Assembly (NCBI GenBank): GCA_947628185.1
Contig: CANQYW010000003.1
Coordinates: 98,987 to 162,986, forward strand
Direction of reading: 5' to 3'
Source of the DNA: an uncultured Oscillospiraceae bacterium
GTDB lineage: Bacteria > Bacillota > Clostridia > Oscillospirales > Oscillospiraceae
DNA: 64,000 nt
Shown: positions 27,747 to 37,068 of the stretch, in pieces
Layout of the letters: each line of letters starts with the position of its first letter
How positions within the stretch are numbered: position 1 is the first letter of the stretch
The notes under the pieces: model-generated
What the model saw: the letters and a program-made list of their open reading frames with translations, nothing else
The model's database searches: none
Told to the model about the DNA's origin: nothing
Position numbers and translations under genes: made by a program

Positions 27747-29066
27747 TTATTCCTTCAGCAGCCAGTCAATTAAATTCTCGGACTTTATCCCCTCGTAGGA
27801 GCTCTCAAGGCCCGGGTCCAGAGACAGCACCAGCTTTTCGTAGTTATCGCGTATCCTTTGCAGCGGGGCCAGCTCGCGCTTTCTCACGTCCCCGCCGCTC
27901 ATGGACTCCGTCACCTGGATATATAGCCTCTCACCGGCGGAGGACGCCACGAAGTCCACCTCTAAGTTATCTATCTTGCCCACCGCCACGTCGTAACCCC
28001 TGCGGAGCAGTTCAAAATAGACCACATTCTCCAGCGCGTGGCCGCTGTCGCGGTTTCGATACCCCAGGAGATAGTTCCTCAGGGCGATATCTACGATGTA
28101 GTACTTCCCCAGCGTCCGCAGGTACTCCTTGCCCTTTATGTCGAAACGCTTTATCTCATAGAAGAAGTAGCTCTCCATGAGCGCGTTGACGTACGCCTGG
28201 ACCGTGTGGGCGCTGGGGGCGCCACGCCGCTTGCCATCCTCAAGGAGCCCCTCGTTCATGAGCGTGTTGCCGATGGACGCCATGGAGACGTTGGAGCCTA
28301 TGTTGTCCGCCAGGAACATGATGATCTTGCGGAGGAGCGCGGGGTCCGTTATCTGCCTCTGTCCCCGGCGCCTCTCCCGCTCCAGGATATCCCGGACCAC
28401 GACGGTGGAATATATGCCGTCGAGGATGGCGAGGGCCTTCTCCTGGTCCAGACCCACGTCGGCGAGGCCCGGCATCCCGCCAAAGCGCATGAACGCCTCA
28501 AAGGCCTCCCGCAGTTCGTACTGCTCGCCCTCCCTGTCGTACACCCGCTTGCGGACGCCGCCCAGGGCGCTCCTCGTCTCCCGCACCTCAAAACCGTGGA
28601 AATAGAGAAATTCGCTGAACGAGAGGGGCAGCATCTTTATCTCCACGCATCTGCCGGAGAGATAGGTGGAGTACTCCGAGGAGAGCAGATAGGCGTTGGA
28701 ACCGGTGACGTAGATGTCACAGTCGAGGTCCACCCGCAGGGCGTTGACGGCGTCCTCCCATGCCTCGACCCGTTGGATCTCGTCGAAAAATAGGTACATG
28801 CGCTCCCCCGGCGCGGCCCTCCCCTTAACGTAGGCGTAGACGTCGTCGGCGGTCATCTTCCGAAAATCGTTGGACTCAAAGTTCATCTCAAGTATCTGCT
28901 CCGGCCTGACGCCCGTCTCCGCCAGATGGGCCACCATCAGCTTGAGTAGGCTCGACTTCCCGCAGCGCCTTATGCCCGTTATGACTTTCACGGGCTCCGT
29001 ATCCTGAAATCCGATGAGCTTATTGAGGTACCGGTCCCTCCTCTTTAGTTCGTGCGTCCCTATCAT
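27747..29066 (-). CDS. DUF4143-type AAA ATPase
   Basis: KVITGIRRCGKSSLLKLMV, YLFFDEIQRVEAWEDAVNAL, VTGSNAYLLSSEYSTYLSGRCVEIKMLPLSFSEF, C-terminal LEVDFVA..LYIQVTES. Confidence 0.92.
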   Translation of the reverse strand: MIGTHELKRRDRYLNKLIGFQDTEPVKVITGIRRCGKSSLLKLMVAHLAETGVRPEQILEMNFESNDFRKMTADDVYAYVKGRAAPGERMYLFFDEIQRVEAWEDAVNALRVDLDCDIYVTGSNAYLLSSEYSTYLSGRCVEIKMLPLSFSEFLYFHGFEVRETRSALGGVRKRVYDREGEQYELREAFEAFMRFGGMPGLADVGLDQEKALAILDGIYSTVVVRDILERERRRGQRQITDPALLRKIIMFLADNIGSNVSMASIGNTLMNEGLLEDGKRRGAPSAHTVQAYVNALMESYFFYEIKRFDIKGKEYLRTLGKYYIVDIALRNYLLGYRNRDSGHALENVVYFELLRRGYDVAVGKIDNLEVDFVASSAGERLYIQVTESMSGGDVRKRELAPLQRIRDNYEKLVLSLDPGLESSYEGIKSENLIDWLLKE

Positions 29067-29175
29067 TCCGCGTCCCTCCTCGCCCACATCATAGCATAAA
29101 CTTCTGGAAAAATCAAGTTTATGCTCTCAACAGCAAAAACTTTGATTTTTCGAGATTTTTTGCAGCCAAGCAGAG

Positions 29176-29210
29176 AAAGGCGCGGCAGAGCGAAACTCTG
29201 CCGCGCCGGA
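29176..29210 (-). terminator. Terminator hairpin downstream of PAP2 gene
   Basis: GGCGCGGCAGAG-cgaaa-CTCTGCCGCGCC. Confidence 0.65.
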
Positions 29211-29227
29211 TCTTTCGATAGTTAAGT

Positions 29228-29926
29228 TTAGCTCACGAGTCGCGGGGCCCTCTTGCTCAGCGCGCCCTTCCTGCCGTAGGCGACGTGGTAGGCCGCCAGG
29301 CAGACCGGCGCCGCCGCCAGGAGGTCGAGGACCGAGTGCTGCTTTATGAACACCGTGGAGACGGATATGAGCAGCGCCGTCACGCCGAAGGCCCAGCGCC
29401 AACCGGGGGTACTGAAGTGCCGGCTGTCCCAGGCCGCCAGCATCGCCGCCACGGACCCTATCACGTGGATGGAGGGGCAGACGTTTGTGTTCGTGTCGAA
29501 CTCATAGAACCCCGCGATGAACCGGGTGAAGACGTTGTCCCGCGCAAAGTCCGCGGGCCGCAGTTCCTGGCAGTTGGGGAAGAGTATGTAGATGACTATC
29601 GCCGCCGAGTAGGAGACCATGATGAACCTCATCATCCTCTTGAACGCCTCGGTGTCGAATAGGAGCGTGTAGGCGATCATGCCCGTCAGGAACACGAACC
29701 AGAACATGTACGGTATCAGGAAATATTCGCAGAAGGGTATGGCGTCGTCCAGGGCGCAGTGGACGGGGGTGTAGCTCTCCCGTATCCAGAGCCGCTCCAC
29801 CGTCATGAACATGAGCCCGTACACCGGCCAGAAGGCCAGGTACTTCAGGTGCTCGAACTCCGGCGTGTTCAGCTTATTGAACCGGAATTTTCGGTAATCT
29901 ACAATGTCAGTTTTCCTTATGGTCAT
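29228..29926 (-). CDS. PAP2-superfamily membrane phosphatase
   Basis: NTNVCPSIHVIGSVAAMLA ... STVFIKQHSVLDLLAA (PSxH ... H..D motifs), multiple TM. Confidence 0.85.
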   Translation of the reverse strand: MTIRKTDIVDYRKFRFNKLNTPEFEHLKYLAFWPVYGLMFMTVERLWIRESYTPVHCALDDAIPFCEYFLIPYMFWFVFLTGMIAYTLLFDTEAFKRMMRFIMVSYSAAIVIYILFPNCQELRPADFARDNVFTRFIAGFYEFDTNTNVCPSIHVIGSVAAMLAAWDSRHFSTPGWRWAFGVTALLISVSTVFIKQHSVLDLLAAAPVCLAAYHVAYGRKGALSKRAPRLVS

Positions 29927-31044
29927 TGTTCTGTTCCTTTGCTAAGCTCGTAATAGATAAGCTCCGCGCCGTTGGGCTGGCGGTAGTCCTCCAGGGCGGA
30001 ACGCATCTTCCGCAGTTCGTCGCCGGAGGTGAGGAGCTGGACGCACCTCTGGGCCAGGCGGTCCACGGAGGTGTCCGTGATGGCGGCGCCGAGATCTGTG
30101 TAAAACTCCATGTTGTACTTCTCACAGCCGGACACCAAATCTATGAACGCCATGGGCAGGTTCTTGGCCGCCGCCTCCGTCACGCTTATCCCGCCGGGTT
30201 TCGTGATGTATAGGTCGGCGGAGTCCATGTAGAGGGAGACGTCCCCCGTGTAGCCCACGATGTGGACGCGCCCGTCACCGGCGTACCGGCGCTCAAGTTT
30301 CCGCCGCAGCCGCTCGTTTGTCCCGCAGATGGCCGTCACCACTATCCCCCGGGGCGCACCATCTGTGACGCGGCGCAGGAGTTTCATGATGGGCCCGCAG
30401 CCCATGCTGCCGCACATGACGAGCAAGTGTTTTGCGCGGACGTCGATGTTCAGCATCCGCCGGGCCTCGTCCCGGGTGTGGCGGGTCCAGAACTCCCCCC
30501 GCACCGGGATGCCCGTTGTCACCGTCCTGTGGGGGGCGGCTATGCGCCTCTCGAAGTCCCCCCTCAGGGAGTCGCTGGGGACGAAGTACCACTGGAGGTC
30601 GCTGAACTCCGTGCCGGGGCTGAAGGTGTAGTCCGTGTCCACGAAAGCCGTCTGTACGGAGAGCGGGTACTTCCGAAGGGCGGCGGTCAGCGCGAGGGAC
30701 GGGAAGACGTGGGTGCAGATGACGGTGTCATACCCCCCGGCGGCCAGGTGCTCATAGAGGCGCCCCGCGCCGGCCGTCAGCACCATGTTTATGGCCGAGC
30801 CACTATTTAGTACCCCCGGGTGCCTCTCGCTGAAGTTATAGCCCCACCTGAAGAACCAGGGGATGTGCCTGTAGATGAAATTGTGCCCCCAGGAGATGAA
30901 CTTGGCGAATCCCGGCGAGATGAACTCCAAGGACTCGCTGACCTCGCAGTTTATATTCTTTTCTTCAAAATAACTCTTGATGGCCTCGGCACAGGAGTTA
31001 TGCCCCTGTCCCGTACTGCAGCTCAAGACGATCACATTTTTCAT
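29923..31044 (-). CDS. MGDG-synthase / UgtP-like diacylglycerol glycosyltransferase
   Basis: VLSCSTGQGHNSCAEAIKSYFE, CGSMGCGPIMKLL, ITKPGGISVTEAAAKNLPMAFI. Confidence 0.88.
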   Translation of the reverse strand: MKNVIVLSCSTGQGHNSCAEAIKSYFEEKNINCEVSESLEFISPGFAKFISWGHNFIYRHIPWFFRWGYNFSERHPGVLNSGSAINMVLTAGAGRLYEHLAAGGYDTVICTHVFPSLALTAALRKYPLSVQTAFVDTDYTFSPGTEFSDLQWYFVPSDSLRGDFERRIAAPHRTVTTGIPVRGEFWTRHTRDEARRMLNIDVRAKHLLVMCGSMGCGPIMKLLRRVTDGAPRGIVVTAICGTNERLRRKLERRYAGDGRVHIVGYTGDVSLYMDSADLYITKPGGISVTEAAAKNLPMAFIDLVSGCEKYNMEFYTDLGAAITDTSVDRLAQRCVQLLTSGDELRKMRSALEDYRQPNGAELIYYELSKGTEQ

Positions 31045-31519
31045 GGACACTCTCTTTAGCCTGTACTCTCTTGAGAATATGCAATAGTTTCGGGCGGTTG
31101 TAGCGCTGTATTAGGATGAAGGGCACGTTGCAGAGGCAGTATATGATGGAGATGAGCCACCCCCACATGCCCTTCCAGATGAGGACGCACCCGAAACCCG
31201 CGATACACAGTAGTCCGTGTATCCACTCCGCCACGCAGGTCTCCTGTATCATGAGCTCCAGCTGCGACGACGTGGCGGCCTTGGGCATTTTCTTTGAGGG
31301 CATGAGTTTCGGCAGTATGACGCTCATGTCCGGCAGCCGCTCCTTCCACCTGCGTATGCCGAGGGAGACGTACACCGCGCCCTGGCGCTCCCACTGTAGG
31401 AGACGGAAGGGCGGGCGATCCCACTTGAAGAGCCCCTTGGGCAGCAGACGCCCCAGAAGGAACCCGGACACCCCAATGAGGGCGAAATACAAAACACACT
31501 TTAAAAGTTCCACCGTCAA
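30998..31519 (-). CDS. CrtO-like (glycosyl-4,4'-diaponeurosporenoate acyltransferase-type) membrane protein
   Basis: N-terminal TM, WKERLPDMSVILPKLMPSKKMP, CVAEWIHGLL, CNVPFILIQRYNRPKL; family call from motif memory. Confidence 0.6.
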   Translation of the reverse strand: MTVELLKCVLYFALIGVSGFLLGRLLPKGLFKWDRPPFRLLQWERQGAVYVSLGIRRWKERLPDMSVILPKLMPSKKMPKAATSSQLELMIQETCVAEWIHGLLCIAGFGCVLIWKGMWGWLISIIYCLCNVPFILIQRYNRPKLLHILKRVQAKESVHEKCDRLELQYGTGA

Positions 31520-31989
31520 ACTACCCCCTTTCTCTTCTCCCTGGTCTCATAGCCGCACATCTCCTCCCTCAGGAAACTTATGTACTTCCTGAACGCCGAG
31601 GTGCAGGCCACCCGCTCCTCCAGGGTGAGTTTTTCGATGGCCCTGCGCTCCACCTCAAATAACGGCCGCACCACGCTCTCGCCGTACTCCCTGCCGGACT
31701 GGGTGAGGCGTATCTCCTTCCTGTTGCGGGAGCCGGGGATGGCCTCCAGCGAGACGAACCCCTTCCGTACCATGTTGGAGATGATGCTGTTCACCGTCTG
31801 CTTGGATATGGACCACATGACGCATATGTCCTGCTGGGAGTATTCGCCGTCCATTATTATGAGCGAGTACCAGATCCAGAGCTCGTTCTCGCTCATCCCC
31901 AGGTGGCTGACCGCTGTCCTGTAGAGCCCCACAACGTCCTTTATCTGCTTGTTGATGGCGTCAAGCTGTCCCTTGCTGTCCCCCGTCAC
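31516..31989 (-). CDS. MarR-family transcriptional regulator
   Basis: YSQQDICVMWSISKQTVNSIISNMVRKGFVSLEAIPGSRNRKEIRLTQSGREYGE. Confidence 0.88.
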   Translation of the reverse strand: MTGDSKGQLDAINKQIKDVVGLYRTAVSHLGMSENELWIWYSLIIMDGEYSQQDICVMWSISKQTVNSIISNMVRKGFVSLEAIPGSRNRKEIRLTQSGREYGESVVRPLFEVERRAIEKLTLEERVACTSAFRKYISFLREEMCGYETREKRKGVV

Positions 31990-32028
31990 ACCCGGTCCCC
32001 CCTTTTGCGTGTCACAAAATCCGAAATA

Positions 32029-32067
32029 GGACTATGCTATTGTAGTCCGAAACTGGATACTTGTCAA
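32029..32067 (-). promoter_or_regulatory. Promoter with overlapping inverted repeat upstream of marR operon
   Basis: - strand TTGACA-N17-TACAAT; GGACTA-N8-TAGTCC inverted repeat overlaps the -10. Confidence 0.6.
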
Positions 32068-32153
32068 TGATTTAGTGTGTTGTTAATACAAAATTAATAA
32101 AAGTCCGCCGTCGGACTCAAAATGTCGGCGCAGCGCCGTGCGTATCATAGCCG

Positions 32154-33662
32154 TCAGCACAGGGGCGCCGCCAGGCGCAAAAATCCGTCGATGAGCCATT
32201 TCCCGAAGGTGATATTCAGGTCCTCCAGCTTTCTCTCCCGGCACTTCGACTGGGTCTCCAGGTAGTCCTCATGGAGGGCGTCGAGGAGGGAGGACCTATA
32301 GAACACGGTGTTATTCTCGAACTGCAAGAATAGGCTGCGGTAATCGAGGTTCACGGTGCCCACGGCCCCCACCTTCCCGTCCACGAGGCACGCCTTGGCG
32401 TGGAGGAAACCCGGGGTGTACTCATATATCTTCACGCCGGCCTCCAGCAGTACGGGGTAAAAGCTCCTGGTCATGCGGTAGACGATCTTCTTGTCCGGGA
32501 TCCCCGGCGTTATTATCCGCACGTCCACCCCGCGCTGGGCGGCGCGGACGAGGGCGTCCAACAGCGCCTCGCCGGGCAGGAGATACGGGGTGTAGAACCA
32601 GGCGTGGTCCTCCGCCTGGGCCAGGAGGTCGATGTAGAGCTCGTTTGTGGCGCCCTCGGGCCGGAGGGGTGAGTCGTAGTACGGCAGCAGCAGTCCATCC
32701 CCCGCCCCGCTCTCCCCCGCGGGGGCGGAGAGGTACTCCGCCGGCACCGGGTCCTTGGTGAAAGCGTTCCATAGCTCCGCGAACATCCTGGTGAAACTCC
32801 TGACGGCCTCGCCCCGGACCATGAAACCGATGTCCTTCCAGTGGCCGAAACGAGTGATGTGGTTTATATACTCGTCGGCCAGGTTCACGCCGCCGCTGAA
32901 GGCAGTGCGGCCGTCGATGATGAGCATCTTCCTGTGGGTGCGGCAGCTGAGAGTCCCGCTGACGAAGAGGAGCGGGTTGAATGCCACGCACTTTATGCCC
33001 TTTTTCCGCAGTTCCGCCGCGTTCCTCTCCGTGTAGGTGGAGATGGAGCCCAGATCGTCGTACATCACCCGCACGTCCACGCCCTGGGCGGCCTTCCGGG
33101 CCATCACCTCCACGAGGGAGTCCCAGAAGAGGCCGTTCTCGATTATGAGGTACTCTACGAATATGAACTTCTCCGCCCGCTCCAGCTCCTGGAGCATCTT
33201 GGGGAACATATTATCCCCCAGGGGGTAGTACTCCATCTCCCCTCCCCGGCGCAGCGGAAAGCCGGTTATGCGCTGGAGCAGGCGGAACGTCTGGGCGAGG
33301 CGCTTATCCTCCGCCTCCAGCTCCTCGTAGAGCGGGCCGGAGACGTCCTTCTCCTCCGGGAGGCGCGGCGCCCGCTCCATCCGCTTGCGTATGGGCGCCA
33401 TGGAGTGCTTGTTGCCGAGGATGAGGTAGAGGAGCGCCCCCGGCAAGGGGAAGGTGAGTATGAGCATCAGCCAGAGTATGCGGTATGTGCTCTCATCCCG
33501 CCGGGTTATGAGGTACAGCACGAACACAAGCGCCATTACCCCGAGGACGATGCCTATCGCCGTGGCCCAGGGCCTCAGCCAGGTGAAGAGCATGTAGTAG
33601 AGAAGTAACTGGATAAGTACCGCCGGGACCACGGCCACAGCGCGGCGTATAACTCTTTTCAT
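32154..33662 (-). CDS. cls: Cardiolipin synthase (phospholipase D family)
   Basis: Two HKD motifs: CRTHRKMLIIDGRTAFSGGVNLADEYINH and LHAKACLVDGKVGAVGTVNLDYRSL. Confidence 0.93.
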   Translation of the reverse strand: MKRVIRRAVAVVPAVLIQLLLYYMLFTWLRPWATAIGIVLGVMALVFVLYLITRRDESTYRILWLMLILTFPLPGALLYLILGNKHSMAPIRKRMERAPRLPEEKDVSGPLYEELEAEDKRLAQTFRLLQRITGFPLRRGGEMEYYPLGDNMFPKMLQELERAEKFIFVEYLIIENGLFWDSLVEVMARKAAQGVDVRVMYDDLGSISTYTERNAAELRKKGIKCVAFNPLLFVSGTLSCRTHRKMLIIDGRTAFSGGVNLADEYINHITRFGHWKDIGFMVRGEAVRSFTRMFAELWNAFTKDPVPAEYLSAPAGESGAGDGLLLPYYDSPLRPEGATNELYIDLLAQAEDHAWFYTPYLLPGEALLDALVRAAQRGVDVRIITPGIPDKKIVYRMTRSFYPVLLEAGVKIYEYTPGFLHAKACLVDGKVGAVGTVNLDYRSLFLQFENNTVFYRSSLLDALHEDYLETQSKCRERKLEDLNITFGKWLIDGFLRLAAPLC

Positions 33663-33837
33663 ATTGTGCCCCCTTCCGCCGCCCGCGGCGGCCTCTAAAC
33701 GTTTCTGGCATTATAGTACAAATTACAGTGTCTGTCAATTGGGGGACAGCCGAGAGAGGTGCGTGGTCAGCGCGCACGTTGACTTTCGTCGTAATTTTGG
33801 GTATAATATTATTAAATAATTTCGGTGAGGTGAGCAA

Positions 33838-34431
33838 ATGGACCATATGACTGAGCTTGCCGCCATCGCGAGGGCGCACGGCGGCATAATCGAGACGAAG
33901 ATTGCGGCGGAGCACGGTATCTCGAAGGAGATACTGTATAAACTTTGCAAAGAGAATAAGATCCACCGCATTGTAAGGGGGCAGTACATTCTCCCCGACG
34001 ATATGCAGGACGAACTGCTCTCTATCAGCAGGCGTTCAGAGAGGATCATTTTCTCTCACGAGACCGCCCTCTATCTCCATGGCATCTCTGACCGTACGCC
34101 CTTTGAGCATACCATCACCGCGCCCTCCGGCTGCATCCCCTCCGCGGCTATAAAGTCGGAGTGCAAGGTGTATTACATCAAGCCGGATCTTTTTGATCTC
34201 GGTAAGACTACGCTGAAAACCCTCTCCGGGAACGACGTCCCGGCGTACGACCTTGAGAGGACGATCTGCGACGTGATCCGCAGCCGCAATAAACTGGGGA
34301 CTGAGACGTTTCTCTCCGCGCTAAAGCTGTACGCGGCCGACCCGAGAAAAGATTTGAATAAACTTAACCTTTACGCCAAGAAGATGCGAACAGCAAATAT
34401 TTTGCGTCAGTATTTGGAGGTGCTTCTGTGA
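33838..34431 (+). CDS. AbiEi-type antitoxin (type IV toxin-antitoxin)
   Basis: Winged-HTH N-term GGIIETKIAAEHGISKEILYKLCKENKIHRIVRGQYIL; FSHETALYLHGISDRTPFEHTITAPSG; YDLERTICDVIRSR. Confidence 0.85.
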   Translation: MDHMTELAAIARAHGGIIETKIAAEHGISKEILYKLCKENKIHRIVRGQYILPDDMQDELLSISRRSERIIFSHETALYLHGISDRTPFEHTITAPSGCIPSAAIKSECKVYYIKPDLFDLGKTTLKTLSGNDVPAYDLERTICDVIRSRNKLGTETFLSALKLYAADPRKDLNKLNLYAKKMRTANILRQYLEVLL

Positions 34432-34579
34432 AAAACGCAATGAGTTTAAAAGCCAGGATACGCAACATCGCAAAAGAGAAAAGCATCCCGGCACAGGTGA
34501 AAGATTTAATTACATAATGCCCAAAAAAGTGCCCCCGGGCGGCTTGGCGCCGCGCCGGGGGCTAAAAGCGAAAGGGTAA
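34428..34579 (+). pseudogene. Truncated AbiEii-like toxin 5' remnant
   Basis: GTG overlapping antitoxin stop; VKNAMSLKARIRNIAKEKSIPAQVKRFNYIMPKK... then terminator sequence and stop. Confidence 0.7.
34522..34563 (-). terminator. Intrinsic terminator of the transporter operon
   Basis: - strand GCCCCCGGCGCGGC..GCCGCCCGGGGGC then ACTTTTTT. Confidence 0.7.
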
Positions 34580-34593
34580 ACAGTATTAGGCCA

Positions 34594-35874
34594 TCAGTTG
34601 AAGAGCCCGCCCAGGTTGAATACACCCAGGGCCGCAAGGAGAACGTTGATGGCGACGTTCGCCACGGAGAGCAGGAAGAGGTTCTTGAAGAGTTTGTTCA
34701 TCTCCTCGTTTGTCGTCTCCTTGGAGGCGGAGTAGGAGGACATGATGATAGCGCCGCCGGTGGAGAGGGGGCTTATGGCAGCCGCGAAGGAGGTGGCCGT
34801 GATGGCCGCGATGAGCTCAACATAGTTGACGCCCGCGAACTGCTGAGCGACCTGGTCCGCTATGGGGTAGAGGGCCGGCATGACGACGCCCGTGGTGGAG
34901 CTCACCCAGGAGAGTATGCCGGAGGTGGCGGCCATGATGGGAACGGCAGTCTTCTCGCCCATGAAACCGGTGAGGAAGTCGGAGATCATGGTGATGCCGC
35001 CCAGCTTGTCGATGACGCTGACAAGTGCACCGACGCCGCAGATGAAGACTAAGGTCCCCCAGGGGATGCCCTTGATGGCGGCCTTCTCATCCGCCGCGCC
35101 CAGCAGGATGAGGACGGAGGCCATTATGAAGGCGAAGAGGCCGGTATCGAACTTGAAACCGATGCAGCACACCACCATCACGATTATGGCGGCCATGGTG
35201 AGTTTCTGGTTGCGGTTGAACTTGGGGATCTGGGAGAGCTTGAGGGGGTTATCAGCCTTCACCTTGTAGCTCTTGGAACCCACGTACACCACCAAGGTGA
35301 ATATAAAGCCGGAGAGGAGCGTGGAGAGGAAGAGATGCAGGCCGAACCCGCTGTAGCCCATGGGCTCGGAGAGCTCCTTCGCCAGTATGCCGGTGAGGGA
35401 CAGGGGCGAGGCGCACCCGGCGTTGGCGCCCAGTTTCGCGAAGAGGGCCGTCACCCAGGGGTTTATCTTCATCTCGAATGCGAGATACATAGCGAAGGTG
35501 GTCATGAGTATGCCGGCGGCGATGTGGCCGGGGCCGATGGCGGAGATGAAGGCCGAGAGCACGAACATGAGTATGGGGATGAGCACCGTGTGGCGGCCCA
35601 CCAGGGCCACGATCTTCTTGGAGAAGAGGTCAAGGGTGCCGTTCTGGGAGGCCATTCCGAAGAGGAAGGTGACGCCCACCAGAGTCACGAACATGGAGCT
35701 GGAGAACCCGCCGGTGACGGCTGAGGCCTTGAGGCCGCCGACGGTGGCCAGGATGAACGCCACGCCGAGGGACAGGAATCCCAGGTTCACTTTCTTAATA
35801 AAGCCTATAGCCACAACTATCGCCAGCACCACGAGAGATATGATGGGCATATAGGGAGCGAGAAATTCTGTCAT
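34594..35874 (-). CDS. MatC-like / SLC13-type dicarboxylate transporter
   Basis: About 12 hydrophobic segments; SAIGPGHIAAGILMTTFAMYLA, GANAGCASPLSLTGILA, AAISPLSTGGAIIMSSYSAS. Confidence 0.75.
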   Translation of the reverse strand: MTEFLAPYMPIISLVVLAIVVAIGFIKKVNLGFLSLGVAFILATVGGLKASAVTGGFSSSMFVTLVGVTFLFGMASQNGTLDLFSKKIVALVGRHTVLIPILMFVLSAFISAIGPGHIAAGILMTTFAMYLAFEMKINPWVTALFAKLGANAGCASPLSLTGILAKELSEPMGYSGFGLHLFLSTLLSGFIFTLVVYVGSKSYKVKADNPLKLSQIPKFNRNQKLTMAAIIVMVVCCIGFKFDTGLFAFIMASVLILLGAADEKAAIKGIPWGTLVFICGVGALVSVIDKLGGITMISDFLTGFMGEKTAVPIMAATSGILSWVSSTTGVVMPALYPIADQVAQQFAGVNYVELIAAITATSFAAAISPLSTGGAIIMSSYSASKETTNEEMNKLFKNLFLLSVANVAINVLLAALGVFNLGGLFN

Positions 35875-35900
35875 GGAAATTACCCTCCAATATATTATTC

Positions 35901-37046
35901 TCAGAGTCTCACGGAGGCCGTGCCCTCCATGAGGAGGTTAGCGGTCCGGAAACCGAAGGTGTCGTCTATCTCGGGCACGGACCCGTTCTCCCGGTAGTCA
36001 ACGCCGCACTCCAGGACCCCGCTGGGGTGCCCGATGCGGATGAACTGGGTGTCAACGCCCTCGGAGAGCACTTCCGCGACGATGCTGCCGGGTACGACGG
36101 CGGCGGCGGCAGTGCACATGGCGCCGGTCATGGCGTAACTGGGGTGCGCCTTCTGCATGGACATCATCCTGGAGAGGAGGTCGATATCGCCGGCCTTGAT
36201 CTCCCGGCCGTCGGAGGTGACGTAGTCCTCCGCCTCGCCCACGAATGTCATCTTGGGTATGCCCGGGGTGTCCCAGGCGGAGCGGGTGTAGTCCTCGATG
36301 AGGCCCAGTTTCACGGCGGCCAGACCCCTGACCTTCTCAAGGAGGTCAAGTTTCTCCTGGTCGGCGTTGAGCTCATCGGGCAGTTCCCGGCCTGTGAGGC
36401 CCAGGTCCTTGGCCTTCACGAACACCAGTGGGTTGGCGGCGTCCACGATGGAGACCCGCACCGGGCCGAAGTCCGGGACCATAAGCGTGTCAACGGCGCT
36501 GCCGGTGGGCAGAAGGCCGTTACCCAGTGTGCCGGCGGGCTCCACGAATTTGAGCTTAATGGGGGCGGCGGTGCCGGGGACGCCGGCTATGGTGAAGTGA
36601 CCCTCATAGGCCACCTCCCCCTCCGGGGTCTGGACGTCGGAGATGATCACCTTGCCGGTGTTGGTGTTGAAGATGCGAACGGAGGTGACGCCGTCCCTGG
36701 CCTCCACCAGGCCCTTCTCGATGGCGAAGGGGCCGACGCCTGAGGATATGTTGCCGCAGTTGCCCTTGTAGCTGACGATGGGCTTATCAACGGAGACCTG
36801 GGCGAAGGTGTAGTCCACGTCCGCGTCGGGCCGCTGGGACTTCTTGACTATTGCCACCTTGCTGGTGACTGACTGGGAACCGCCCAGTCCGTCTATCTGT
36901 TTCTTGTCGGGGCTGCCCATGAGGCGTAAAAGGAGGGCGTCCCAGGCGCTCTTATCCTCGGGGAGGTCATCCTCCAGAAGGTACACGCCCTTGCTGGTGC
37001 CCCCGCGCATGATGGTGACAGGTACTCGGATGGTCTTATTTGACAT
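35901..37046 (-). CDS. PrpF-family isomerase (AcnD-accessory / 4-oxalomesaconate tautomerase-like)
   Basis: IRVPVTIMRGGTSKGVYLLEDDLP, GLGGSQSVTSKVAIV, GNCGNISSGVGPFAIEKGLV. Confidence 0.9.
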   Translation of the reverse strand: MSNKTIRVPVTIMRGGTSKGVYLLEDDLPEDKSAWDALLLRLMGSPDKKQIDGLGGSQSVTSKVAIVKKSQRPDADVDYTFAQVSVDKPIVSYKGNCGNISSGVGPFAIEKGLVEARDGVTSVRIFNTNTGKVIISDVQTPEGEVAYEGHFTIAGVPGTAAPIKLKFVEPAGTLGNGLLPTGSAVDTLMVPDFGPVRVSIVDAANPLVFVKAKDLGLTGRELPDELNADQEKLDLLEKVRGLAAVKLGLIEDYTRSAWDTPGIPKMTFVGEAEDYVTSDGREIKAGDIDLLSRMMSMQKAHPSYAMTGAMCTAAAAVVPGSIVAEVLSEGVDTQFIRIGHPSGVLECGVDYRENGSVPEIDDTFGFRTANLLMEGTASVRL

Positions 37047-37068
37047 GATCATAACCTCCATTTATATG

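Noticed and set aside
29107-29150. AAAAATCAAGTTT ... AAACTTTGATTTTT inverted repeat as a mobile-element terminal repeat
   Set aside because: Arms only ~16 bp apart with no transposase or target duplication; more likely a promoter/operator or hairpin before the DUF4143 gene.
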